Assembly: GCA_903905065.1 (NCBI GenBank)
Contig: CAIVEW010000089.1
Location: 1 to 64,000, forward strand
From: an uncultured Bacteroidota bacterium
GTDB lineage: Bacteria; Bacteroidota; Bacteroidia; Chitinophagales; Chitinophagaceae
Length of the DNA: 64,000 nt
Direction: 5' to 3'
The notes beneath the pieces are model-generated. The model saw nothing but the letters and a program-made list of their open reading frames with translations. It did not search any database and was not told where the DNA came from. How positions within the stretch are numbered: the first letter of the stretch is position 1; every line of letters begins with the position of its first letter. Both the position numbers and the translations under genes were made by a program. This document shows, piece after piece, positions 1-12,900 of the stretch.

Positions 1-3000
1 CGTGATATTGGCTGCACCAGGAGCCACCGCTGTAAGCAATCCGCCATCAACTGTAACGACGCTCGTATTGCTGCTGCTCCATATTCCGCTGGTGATATCT
101 TCATCAAGGCTAACAACAGTACCTGCCGCCATTGTGATCGTACCGCCAACCGTTGTGCCATGTGCCGGAGGCGCTGGAGTGTGAACGGTGATTGGCTTGG
201 TAGCGAACGCAGTGCATCCCGCGCCATATGGTACGGTATAAGTAATGGTTACCGTGCCGGAAGTACCCACACCGGTTACATCACCAGATGCATCAACACT
301 GCCAAGCAGCGGATTGTTGCTGGTCCATGTACCACCTGTTGTTGCATCAGACAATGTGATCGTCAGGCCATGGCCTACACTGCTGGAACCTGATATAGTA
401 GGTACAGTAACCGCTGCGATCACCGTAACAACCGTTGTTGTGTAACAAGTGTTGGTACCGGTATAAGTAACCGTAGCCGTACCCACAGACACGCCATACA
501 CTCGGCCGCTTGCAGTGATAGTAGCAGTGCCTACCGGGGTAACAGCCCATGTGCCGCCGGATGTAGGATCAGACAGGAAGGTAACGCCTGTGACACCGCA
601 TACCGTAGTAGTACCCAATATCGACGATGGCAAAGCCTTTACAGTTACCGGCCACGTCCGCGCACAGCCTGTGGCAAGAGCGTAAGTAACTGTGCTGGTG
701 CCCAAAGCTGCTCCTGTAACTCCCGTTACCGTTGCGCTGGAACCTGGCGTTAAGGTTACACCAGCGTCGCTTGTCCATGTGCCGCCTGTCGTAAAGTCGC
801 TCAGCGTTATTAATGCTCCGTAACATACCGAAGACGAACCACCTATGCCCGAAGGATTAGGGTTAACGGTTACCACAACTGTTGTCGGAATACCGCCTAC
901 CGTATAAGATATAGTCGCAGTTGCAGACACTGTGCCTGTTGCTGCTGCCGTCACAATACCCGATGTACCGACAGTCGCAACCAATGTGTTGCTGCTGTGC
1001 CATGTTCCACCCGGAGTTGCATCTGTTAACGCCGTAGTTGTACCCTGGCAAAGACTCAGTGTGCCCGTGATAGCAGCAATACCTGAACCAGTAACGGTAA
1101 CGTTATAAGTCGCAGAAATCGAACCGCAGCTGTTGGTTATTGTGTAGCTGATCACGTCTGTGCCGGCAGTAACACCAGTTACATAGCCTGTAGCAGAAAC
1201 AGTTGCGTTTGAATTGCTTGCTGACCAAACACCGCCTGCGACACCATCAGAGAATGGAACAACAAGACCAACGGTGATGGACGCGGAACCTGAGATAGTA
1301 CCCGCGGAGAACGCATTAACGGTAACTACCGTAGTCGCCCTTGCTGTACCACATCCGTTTGTTACTGCATAAGTAATCGTGGATGCACCACCTGCCAGGC
1401 CGGTAACATTACCCGAACCATCTACTGAAGCATTAGTGTTTGAAGCGCTCCATACACCACCAACTGTTGCGTCGGTAAGTGGTAATACAGAACCTGCACA
1501 TACAGAACCAGTGTTGCCGGTGATCGTACCTGCAACCGGTAACGGGTTAACTGTGAGTATTGCGGTAGCAGCAACGGAACCGCAGGCGTTGGTCACAGTA
1601 TATGACACCATGGTAGTACCCGCGCTCAGCGGATTCACCGCACCGTATGTATTAATTGTGCCGACAGCGAGATTCGTTGAGCTCCACACACCGCCTGGAG
1701 TTGCATCACTGAAAGTAGTTGATGTACCTGCACATACAGTGGTCGAACCGGACAACGTACCCGCGTTCGGAGCAGCATTTACAGTTACAACAGCGGTAAC
1801 AGAACAACCTGCACCCGGCAGTGCGTAAGTAATGCTGGTCGTGCCGTTAGCAACACCTGCTACCGTACCCGTAGTTAAGCCCACCGTAGCGATAGAAGTA
1901 TTAGCGCTTATCCATGTACCAGAACCTGTAGCATCACTCAGTGTCACAGAGCCTGTCGGACAAACCGGCATATTGCCAGTGATTGGAGAAGTTGCACTGA
2001 TCACAGTAAGCGTAGTCGTAGAGGTACAAGTGTTAGTCGCAGTGAATGTGATAATTACACTACCAGTGCTGACACCTACTGCTGCACCCGATGCATTAAT
2101 CGTAGCAGTTGAGGTATTGCTGCTGGTCCATGACACAGTAGGGGTAGTAGCATCCGTCAGGAATGTTGTACTTCCCTGGCACACTGTAGTATTACCCATG
2201 ATTGGAGCCGGAGCAGAATTTACCGTGATATTATATGTTCTCGAACAACCAGTAGGCGCAGTATAAGTAACTGTAGCCAGACCTGCAGGAGTACCACCGG
2301 TAACATTGCCTGAACCGTCAACCGAAATATTTGTGCTTGTTGTGCTCCATGTACCGCCAGATGTAGCATCAGTTAAGGCTACTGTAGCACCAGTACATAC
2401 AGATGCTGCGCCTGTAACTACAGCTGGGAGCGGAGTAACAGTAAGAATACCGCCAACCGCACAACCGGAAACCGAATAAGAGATCGTTGTGGTTCCTGCC
2501 ATTACACCGGAAACAATACCAGAGGTATTACCTACCGTTGCGACGCCAGTATTACCGGTTACCCATGTACCGCCGCTGATGTCATCGCTCAGTATAGCAG
2601 TACCACCGATACAAACTGCAAGCGTACCATTGATTGCCGGAGGAGCTGCGTAAACATTTACAACAACTGTAGTAGCGCAGCCTGACCCAACCGAATAGGT
2701 TATGGTAGCATTACCTGCACTTATTCCGCCAACAACACCTGAAGTAGAACCTACGCTGGCAGCAGCATCAGTTGTGCTCCATGTTCCGCCGACAGGTATA
2801 TCGCTAAGAGTTGTTGTCCCTCCGATACAAACAGAGGTGCTACCCATAATAGCTGATGGCAGAGAAACCACGTTCACCAGTGCATTCGAATAACAACCAT
2901 CAGAAAGCGTGTAGCTGATTGTAACGGTTCCGGATGCGCCTGCTGTAGCAGAAACATTGCCAGATCCATCTACCGACGCATTGCCGTTCGATGAACTCCA

Positions 3001-6000
3001 AACACCACCTGATATATCATCGCTTAACGAAATTGTAGAACCTGCACACGCAATCGTGCTGCCTGAAATGGCATCAGGTGATTGATTGATCGTCACCAAA
3101 ACAGTTGCAGCACAGCCACCGCCAGTAGTGTAGCTGATGGTAACTGTACCAGCCGACGAGCCAGCAGTAACGACACCCGTAGAACCTACAGTTGCACCTG
3201 GAGTACTTGTCCACGCACCGCCGCTCACTGCGTCGGTTAAAGAAGTCGTCATACCTGCGCAAACTGTAGCTAGCCCTGTGATCGCCGTAGGTACAGCGTT
3301 CACAGTAACTACTGCTATGGCAGGGCAACCTGATGACAGGCTGTAAGTAACCGTAGCCGTACCAACAGCAGCACCTGTAACATCTCCCGAACCGTCAACT
3401 GTAACGTTTGAGCTGGATGTCCATGAACCACCGGTAACGGCGTCACTTAATGTTATTGAACCACCGAGGCATATTGGCATTACACCCGAGATCGCGGCCG
3501 GAGCGGCATTAACAGTTATTGTTGCCATAGCCGTGCAGCCTAAACCTGTAGTATAAGTAATTGTAGCTGTACCGATATTTGTTCCCGTTACAACACCTGT
3601 TGAACCAACAACAGTTGCATTACTGCTTGTTGTGCTCCAGGTACCACCTGAAGTAGCATCATGTAAAGTAATAGTAGCGAACTGACATACTCCGGTTGCT
3701 CCGGTGACAGCCGCTGCAGGATTAACTGTTACCGTAGAGGCAACTGTACAGCCTGCGCCATAAACTGAGTACCTGATCGAAGCTGTACCGCCGGTAATAC
3801 CGGTCACCACACCGCTAACGGCATCTACAGAGGCAACTGTCGGAGAGACACTGCTCCAGGTACCGCCACCTGTGGCATCAGATAAACCAATGGTTGAGCC
3901 AGGGCAAACGGTCGTGCCGCCTGTGATACCCGATGGAAGCGCGTTGATAGATACAACCGTAGTGGTTGTACATCCGTTAGTGCTGACATAGGTTATCGTA
4001 GTCGTACCAGGAGTAACAGGAGTAACAGCGCCGGAAGCGTTAATAGTAGCTATTCCGGTACTGCTGCTTGTCCAGGATACCGTAGGAGTAGTAGCGTCCG
4101 ACAGGAAGGTATTTGTACCGAGACATGCAGTTGTTATTCCCATAATCGCTGAAGGAAGTGCTTTCACGGTAACGTTATAAGTACTATAGCATCCGGTAGG
4201 TAACATATAGGTAACTGCAGAAGTGCCTACTGTGTTACCGGTAATAGTAGCAATCGTTCCGCCGTCTGCAACAGTGACACCACTTGTCGCCGTCCATGAG
4301 CCACCTGCTACAAAATCAGATAATGAAATTGAAGAGCTCTGGCATACAGACGATGCACCGCCAATTCCAGATGGGCCGGGGTTCACCGTAAATGTAGCTG
4401 TCGCGATACAACCAGGGCCTGCGACATAAGTAATGGTGGCAACACCGCTGGCAACCCCTGTCACTGTACCGGATGTGGTAACAGTGGCAACGAGTCCATT
4501 GCTGCTAGTCCAGGTGCCGCTACCATCATCACTTAAAGTAGTTGCAACACCTATGCATGCAGACAACGTACCTGCGATCGCAGATGGTGCTGGATTTACA
4601 TTAATGGTAACTACTCTTGCGCAACCTGAAGGAACGGTATAAGTAATATTTCCTGTGCCGAGCGACACGCCGGTAACCACACCGGATGTGCCAATCACAG
4701 AAAGAGTAGCGTCACCGGTACTCCAAGTACCACCACCACTGCCATCAGCCAGGGTGGTTGATCCGCCAACGCACACGTTCAAGTTACCGGTTATCGCCAG
4801 TATCGGGCTTACGGTTGCGACAGCGGTAGCAAAACAGCTTCCGCCCGCATCAGCATAAGTGATTCTGGCTGTACCGCCTGCAACGCCTGTCAGCACACCA
4901 CTTGTAGCGTCTATTGTGGCAACCGCTGTGTTCGCGCTGGTCCAGGTACCGCCTGATGGCATATCGCTGAGTGTAACAGATGATCCTGCGCATACAGTAA
5001 CACCGGCAAAGGAAGATGGTGTTGCTACAACAGTGACAACTTTGCTTACACCACAACCTGATGCAAGTGTATACGAAATAGTAGTTGTGCCCGCGCCTAC
5101 CGACGTAACCGTAGTAGAAGAACCGGTAGAACCAACAGTAGCAACCGATGGTGTGCTGCTGCTCCATGAACCGCCGGCTGTACCATCGTTCAGTGAAGTA
5201 GTTGAACCGAGGCATATATTGGCAGTACCATTGATAATGCCAGGCAATGCATTCGTTGTTACGTTAGCGGTTGCTTTACAGCCTGTAGGCAACAAGTAAG
5301 TAATAATGGCATATCCAGAAGTGGCGCCAGCTGTTACAGTACCATCTGTACCAACAGTAGCATGACTGCTGCTGCTGCTCCACGATCCACCTGGAGTAGC
5401 ATCAGTCAATGAAATAGACACACCGGAACAGATAGCTACGTTGCCGCCGGTAACCGGCAGTATTGGATTTACCGTAACTATTACGCCAGCTGCGCAGCCT
5501 GCAAGTGTATAGGAAATTGTAGTTGTTCCACCTGCTACCCCGGTAATGATACCAGTAGTGCTTGTTCCAGCGGTAGCAACAGAAGGTGTCGAGCTAACCC
5601 ATGCTCCGCCAGTTGGCGCACCAGTAAGCGTAACCGAAGCGTTTGCGCAAAGCGACAGCGTACCTGAAATAGTAGGCGTCGTATTAACGGTCACTACTGC
5701 GGTTGATTTACAACCTGTAGCCAGCAAGTAAGTGATAGTAGCTGTACCGGCAGTAGCACCGGTGATCGTACCATCAGTACCCGCAGTTGCATGAGCATTG
5801 CTGCTGCTCCACACACCGCCGCTGATCGCGTCAGTCAGCAGTATGGAAGAACCAGAACATATAGCGGCGGCGCCGAAGATAGGAGCGACAGGATTAACTG
5901 TCTCCACCCTGCCTGCAGCACAACCTGTAGAAAGTGTATAAGAAATTGTCGTAGTACCCGCAGCTACACCGCCAACAACACCTGTAGAACTGATCGTTCC

Positions 6001-6985
6001 ATTTGCAGGCGTTGAGCTAACCCACGTGCCGCCTGTTGGCGCACCGGTGAGCGTTGTTGTGCTGTTGATACAAACAGAAGACGAACCGGAAATAGTAGGC
6101 GTAGCACTAACAGTCACGACGAGAGTTGACTTACAGCCTGAAGGCAACAGATAAGTCATAACCGCAGTGCCCGCAGCAACACCTGTAACAACACCTGTAG
6201 TAGGTACCACAGAGGCCGTACCAGCTGCACTGCTGCTCCAAGCACCACCGATAGTGGCATCGGTCAGCGTTATTGAAGCGCCTGCACATATCTTAGCGGT
6301 ACCGGATGTTACACCAGCCGAAGTTATCGGGTTCACAGTCATATCATACGTGCTCGAACAACCTGTTGCGAGACGATAGGTTATTGTTGTGTTGCCAGCT
6401 GTCAAACCTGTTACTACACGTGTTGTAGACCCGATGCTGGCAACTGTTGTATTGGAACTGCTCCATGTACCGCCTGTGGTTGCATCACTCAATGTAGTGG
6501 TCAAACCAACACACACACCAGAAGCACCGGTAATAATTGCAGGTATCGGATTAACAGTTACTATAACAGTTGATTTACATCCGCCGGCATAGGCATAACT
6601 GATGGTCGAAGTACCTGCGCTAACACCAGTTACGTTACCAGATGCATCTACCGAGCCATTTGTATTGCTGCTGCTCCATATGCCGCCTGTAGTAGCGTCA
6701 GTTAAGCTGGTCATAGCGCCAACACACACTATCCGGTTACCAAGTATTGCCGTTGGAATCGGGTTAACACTTACAATAATTGTAGATGCGCAGGATGTAC
6801 CCAATTTATAGGATATAACCGCTGTGCCCACAGAAACACCTGTTACAATACCAGTAGAAGCAACCACTGAGGCTGTACCAACCGCATTGCTGCTCCAGGT
6901 ACCACCTGCTGTAAGATCAGACAGAGAGATCGTAGATCCTACACATACACCAGTTGAACCAGAGATGGCAACCGGCTGCACGTTA
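1..6985 (-). repeat. Array of about 31 BIG2/Ig-like repeats (about 213-220 bp each)
   Basis: Each unit encodes about 71-73 residues with the pattern I-x-G-x-x-x-V-C-x-G, then L-x-D-A-x-x-G-G-x-W-x-S, then G-x-V-T-G-V-x-x-G-T-x-x-I-x-Y, then G-C and V-T-V-N-x-x-P. This is the bacterial Ig-like group 2 style common in Bacteroidota surface proteins. Most units carry one cysteine near the start and one near the end. The unit around 1140-1300 lacks the first cysteine, and the two nearest the left edge are also atypical. The DNA of neighbouring units is well diverged, so this is an old array. The count is by eye. Confidence 0.85.
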
Positions 6986-9900
6986 ACAGTTATCGTGGTT
7001 GTTGCGGTATTGCTGCAACCTGCAGTTGTACCGGTTACAGTATAACTATTTACACCAAGTGATGGCGTGAATGCAACACCGTCGGTAACACCGCCAGTCC
7101 AGCTATAAGATGCCGCACCTGTGCCGCTTAAAGTGGCCATACTGCCGTTGCATATTGCAACACCGCCACCAGTAGTACCTACTGTCGGAACCGCATTAAC
7201 GGTAAGCGTTGTTGTTGCCGTATTAGAGCAGCCGCTTGTTGTTCCTGTTACGGTATAGCTGTGAGCGCCAACTGCTGGCGTAAACGAAGATCCATTAACA
7301 ACACCGCCTGTCCAGCTGTATGAAGTAGCACCAGTACCACTCAAAGTAGCTGTGGTACCAGAACATATTGCAACACCACCACCTGTAGTACCTACGGTTG
7401 GGATGGCATTTACAGTAATTGAAGTTGTTGCTGTATTTGAGCAGCCTGAAGTAGTTCCCGTTACAGTGTAGCTATTTACGCCAATTGATGGTGTAAAGGC
7501 AACACCGTCGCTGATACCACCGGTCCAGCTATATGATGCTGCGCCAGTACCACTTAAGGTCGCCATAGTACCATTACATATTGCAAGACCACCACCAGTG
7601 ATACCCACCGTTGGGATTGCATTTACCGTTATTGTTGTTGTAGCTGTATTAGAGCAGCCGCTTGTAGTGCCTGTTACAGTATAGCTGTTAACACCAACTG
7701 ATGGAGTGAATGCAACACCATCGGTAACACCGCCTGTCCAGCTATATGATGCTGCGCCGGTACCACTCAATGTAGCCATAGTGCCGTTGCATATCGCAAC
7801 ACCACCACCGCTGGTTCCTACAGTTGGGATCGCATTTACAGTAATTGTTGCTGTTGCTGTGTTAGAACAGCCAGCTGTCGTACCAGTCACTGTATAGCTA
7901 TTTACGCCGAGCGATGGTGTGAAAGCAACACCGTCTGTAATTCCGCCAGTCCAGCTATATGAACTTGCTCCGGTGCCACTCAAAGTAGCCGTAGAACCAT
8001 CACATATTGCACCGCCGCCGGTAGAACCCACGGTTGGGATAGCGTTGACGGTAATTGTTGTTGTGGCTGTATTAGAACAACCGCTTGTAGTTCCTGTTAC
8101 CGTATAACTGTTAATACCAACTGATGGAGTAAACGGAGAACCGTCTGTAACCCCGCCAGTCCAGCTATAAGATGCCGCACCAGTGCCACTTAACGTAGCC
8201 ATAGTGCCGTCGCATATTGCGATATTACCACCAGTAATGCCTACCGTAACGGTTGCATTTACTGTAATTGTTGTTACGGCAGTATTAGAACAGCCTGCGG
8301 TAGTGCCCGTCACAGTATAGCTATTTACACCAAGTGATGGTGTAAATGCAATACCATCGGTAACACCGCCGGTCCAGCTATATGATGCTGCGCCAGTGCC
8401 GCTTAATGTAGCCATTGCACCATTACATATTGCAACACCACCGCCGGTAGTACCGACGGTCGGGATTGCATTTACGGTAAGGGCTGTCGTCGCTGTATTC
8501 ATACAGCCATGTGCGTCCGTACCAGTAACGGTATAGTTGTCAACACCGAGTGCCGGAGTAAACGCAACCGCATTGGTTACGCCTCCTGTCCAGCTATAAG
8601 AAGTTGCACCGGTACCGCTGAGGGTAGCCATAGTACCATTACATATTGCAACACCGCCGCCAGTAGTACCTACAGTTGGAAGTGCGTTAACAGTCACAGT
8701 AACTGTAGCGCTGCTGGTACAGCCCGCGTTTGTAGAAGTGATCGTATAAGTTGTGTTACCAGAAGGCAATGCATTAACAGTGCTGGTAGCAGAACCTGTA
8801 TAAGGCGAACCTGTACCTGGTGTAGTGTACAAGCCAGATGCCGGAGCCCATGTAATAGAACCAGAACCAGGCACGCTGTAAGTAATTACCAGAGACCAGT
8901 TGTTGATCCTTGAGCTGCCCGAGGAACCTGTAAAATAACCTAATAGATTCCACACGCCGTTCGGATTTCCCGCAGGGAATAAAGCAGGGAAACCTGTGGT
9001 AACCGTAGCTGAATAGCTAGGGAATCCAATTAAAGTACCCTGATCAGGTTTGAACGAACCTGTATACGGCGGTGTGCCAGTACTGATAGCTGTTGAAGAA
9101 CCAGAATTGATATTCGTGTTCACATAACCAAGTGTGCTAGCTACCACCGAAGTCTTGTTTACGAGGTTCATGATCGAATTGTTCGGGCCTTGCAGGTTGA
9201 CATCATTAGTATTATCACTCCCCGAGCCAATTTCACTTATGTTAAAGATAGCACCAACGCTCAAAATAGTAGCGCCCGCCGGGATACCTGTGACGTTTAC
9301 AGAAGACACTCCCTGTGCCGTTGGCGTAAAGCCGTATGGGTTATTGTTAGAGAAAACAACAGTAACAGGGACATCGCCGCCGGTTGCGGTAAGCAATGCA
9401 TCAGGACCGCTGGCGCAAACTGCCGCAGGGGTCACATTAATAGTAGTTGGGGTGTTGTTCACCAGTGCGTTCACAGTAGCTGAATTGCTGCAGGTACCAT
9501 TGCTATAAGTATAGCGGATCACAGATGACCCGCTAACCAGGCCGGTTAGATTAGCCGTAGCGCCCGTACCTGTAGAGCCTACCGTAGCTACAAAAGCATT
9601 AACACTACTCCAGGTACCACCTGCAGTTGCATCACTTAATGTAGAAGTAGACGATGAGCTTAAACAAAGGTTTGTATTACCGGCAATTGGCGACACAGAT
9701 GGTATTGCATTTACAGTAACCACCGTAGTGCTCATTCCAGAACAAACGCCACTGATCAATGTATAAGTGATTGTAGCTGTTCCGCCGGCTGCGGCCACTC
9801 CCGTAACAACACCGGTAGCAGAGCCTACACTTGCAATGGTAGGATCACTGCTGGTCCATGCACCACCACCAGTTGCATCACTGAGCGTAGTAGTAGCTCC

Positions 9901-12900
9901 GTTACCGCATATAGGTGTAGTGCCACCGCTGATCGGGCTAACTGCCAGTACCGAGCTTACATTCACTGTCACAGTGTTGGAACTTGTACAAGCACCGTTG
10001 GTTGCTGTTGCCGTGTACGTTGTAGTAGAGGTAGGTAAAGCATAAACAGTACCTGTTATTGAACCAGTGTAAGGATCCGAACTTAGATCTGAATACAACG
10101 GAGCTCCTGTTGGCGCCCATGTGATGTTTGCCGGTGCAGAATACGTGATGTTTATCGTATAGGAACTAAGGTTACCAACACTTGTAAATGTGGTAGGATT
10201 CTCCGCTATCAGCGTCCATGTGCCCGTGCCGGAAACTCCGGTAAACAGGTCGCTCCAATTTGAAGTAGTCGAGACAATAGAAGTACCCGACACAGATCCT
10301 ACGCCCGCAGGAACAAATGCATCAGCAGCGTAAGTGCCTGTAGTCGTCGTACTGTTCATTGTTGCTGATCCTGTAGAGCTTACAACCAGGTTGGTAAATG
10401 CGCCTATCGTGGCCGGACCTTCCTGGTTAACCAGGTTGATGATCTGCCCATTAGGCGATTTCAGGTTAAAGATGAAATCGGACTGGAATATAGAATTGAA
10501 ATTCAAGCTAACAGATGCACCAAGCACTGTTGCCCCAGCAGGAACAGTTATGGTTAGTGGTGTATTAACCGCAACACGGCTTGAATTAACAGGAACGCTT
10601 ATAGTACCGGTAGTATTGGTTGCTACAATCGGATAAATAGCCGATGCCGACAACATATCAGGAACCGTCGCGCTTGGGCAAAGGCTGGCTGATACGGGAG
10701 ACATAGTCACCGCCTGCGTCTGGGTAGCTACGTTTACCGTAGTTGTAGTCGAATTGCTACACGTACCGTTATTGTATGTATAAGAGATCAAGGCAGTTCC
10801 CGCGGTTAAACCAGTCACCACACCACTTGAAGAACCGACCGTTGCGATCGTAGTGTTTGCGCTGGTCCATTTACCCGGAGTTGTCGCATCACTAAGCGTT
10901 GTAGTCGGTGAAGTAAGACAAATGCTGGTGTTACCGGTGATGCCAGATACAACGGGCAAAGAATTCACAGTAACAACTGTAGACGTTGTACCTGAACAAC
11001 CACCAGCGTCTGAATATGCATACGTGATGTTAACAGTACCGACACCTGTAGCGTTCAGTATTCCGCTGGTTGAGCCTATTGTAGCAACAGTGCCATCAGA
11101 GCTGCTCCAGGTACCACCGGTAGTAGGATCAGTTAAGGTAGTAGTAGCGCCAAGGCAGGTATTTGTATTTCCTGCGATAGCTGGTAATGTCAGCACAGAG
11201 TTCAGATTAACTGTGGCTACCGAGCTTGTCGCGCACGACCCGTTAGTAGCCGTTGCAGCAAATGTATATGTACCATTAACCGTTGGCTGGGCATATACGT
11301 TATAAGTTGCTGCACCTGCATAAGATGCACCACCTGTGCCCGCTGATGTAGTATAAAGATTAGTAACAGGCGACCAAGTAACACTATTTGTGCTTGTGTA
11401 GGTTATGGCTATTGACCATGATTTGATCACGGCCGTGTTAGCTACTCCACCTGAGGAGAAATTAGTGCGCCCGATAAGCGTCCAGTTTCCATTTGGATTA
11501 GCAGCTTTAAGCGGAGCCCATGAGGTCGTCGTAACTGTATAAGTAGCAAGGTTAGAAGCAAGAGTGCTGCCAACAGCAGCCGCATTCGCTGCCCATACTC
11601 CAGGCCAGCCTGGGAAACCATTCGCATTTGGGATAGGGGTAGTGGCAGACGACGAGATAACAGTATTGTTAAAGTCAACTGTCCTGTTACTGGAACCTGA
11701 ACTATACAGGTTGATCACGTCTGATCCATTATCTTTTAAGTTAAAATCCATATCTCCGTCAAAAGGCTCACTCACATTTAATGTTACGGATATATCGGAA
11801 ATAACTGCGCCCGCAGGAATACCGCTGATATTAACTGTTGAAGTATAACCTGCGGTCACTGTATTAATAGTAATCCCCACCAGACCTGAACTTGCAATGT
11901 ACGTAGCTGATACGGTAGGCACTGATGCCGATAACAGGGCAGCAGGGCTTGACGGACAAAGGCTGGCAGTAGATGGAGACAAAGTTATTGCTGATGGCGA
12001 AGTGGACACATTCACGGTAGTTGTAACAGCGTTGGTGCACGTACCATTATTGTATGTATATGTAATAGCGGAACGCCCTTCATTCACTCCCGTTACTGTA
12101 CCAGAAACCGGGTCAATAGTTGCAGAAAGAGGATTGCCGCTGCTCCACACATAAGTCCCGCCTGTAGTAGGATCACTCAATACAGAGGTAGGACTGCCGC
12201 CTAAGCAAAGACTTGTAGTACCCGTGATTGGTGACACAACAGGAAGGGCGTTAACGGTAACAGTTGCGGTAACCGAACCAGTACAAGCACCGCTGATACG
12301 TGAATAAGTTATCAGCGCAGTGCCCGCAGTAACGCCGGTAACTACTCCTGTAGAACCAACCACCGTAGCATTTGATGAACTGGTTGTCCATGTCCCGCCG
12401 GTAACACCGTCAGCCAATCCGAGAGTAGACGCGTTAACGCACTCAGCAAACGATGAAGCCGAAATAGCAGGAACGTAAAGAGAAGGAGCGGTATTTACTG
12501 TAGAAACTACAGTGGTAGTGCTTGTACAGCCGCCAACGTTTGCTGTTACAGTATAAGTACCAGAAGTAGTTGGTTGGGCATATACTGTGCTTAAGTTAGT
12601 ACCGGTATAAGATGTAGTGGCACCTGAATTGGTATACAGACCCGTAGCAGGAGCCCAGGTAACTGCCGGAGGATAAGCGTACGTTATAGTCATGCTCCAA
12701 CTGTTAATACCACCTTCCGTTGCCGAAAAAGTATTGTCAGCGATCAGCGTCCAAGCACCATATGCACTTGATCCTGCTGCTCCGCTGCCAAGTAAGCCTA
12801 CCAGGGTCGTCTGGTTGGATTTGTCGGTAGTAGGCGTTATCGCGCTTGGCTGACCAGATGCAAATGCCCAGATGTAGTTGTTACCCGGAGTCATATAAGT

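Noticed and set aside
1379-2266. Long plus-strand open frames opposite the giant genes (also 4859-5299, 15620-16093, 23538-24035 and 43489-44094)
   Set aside because: They always sit in the same phase relative to the minus-strand repeats and give periodic Pro/Thr/Val-rich products, as expected from antisense reading of Thr/Gly/Val/Ser repeats. The minus strand has signal peptides and domains.
6985-8690. Regular repeats as a possible CRISPR array
   Set aside because: The units are 213 bp, contiguous, in frame and translate into domains; there are no short repeats with unique spacers and no cas genes.
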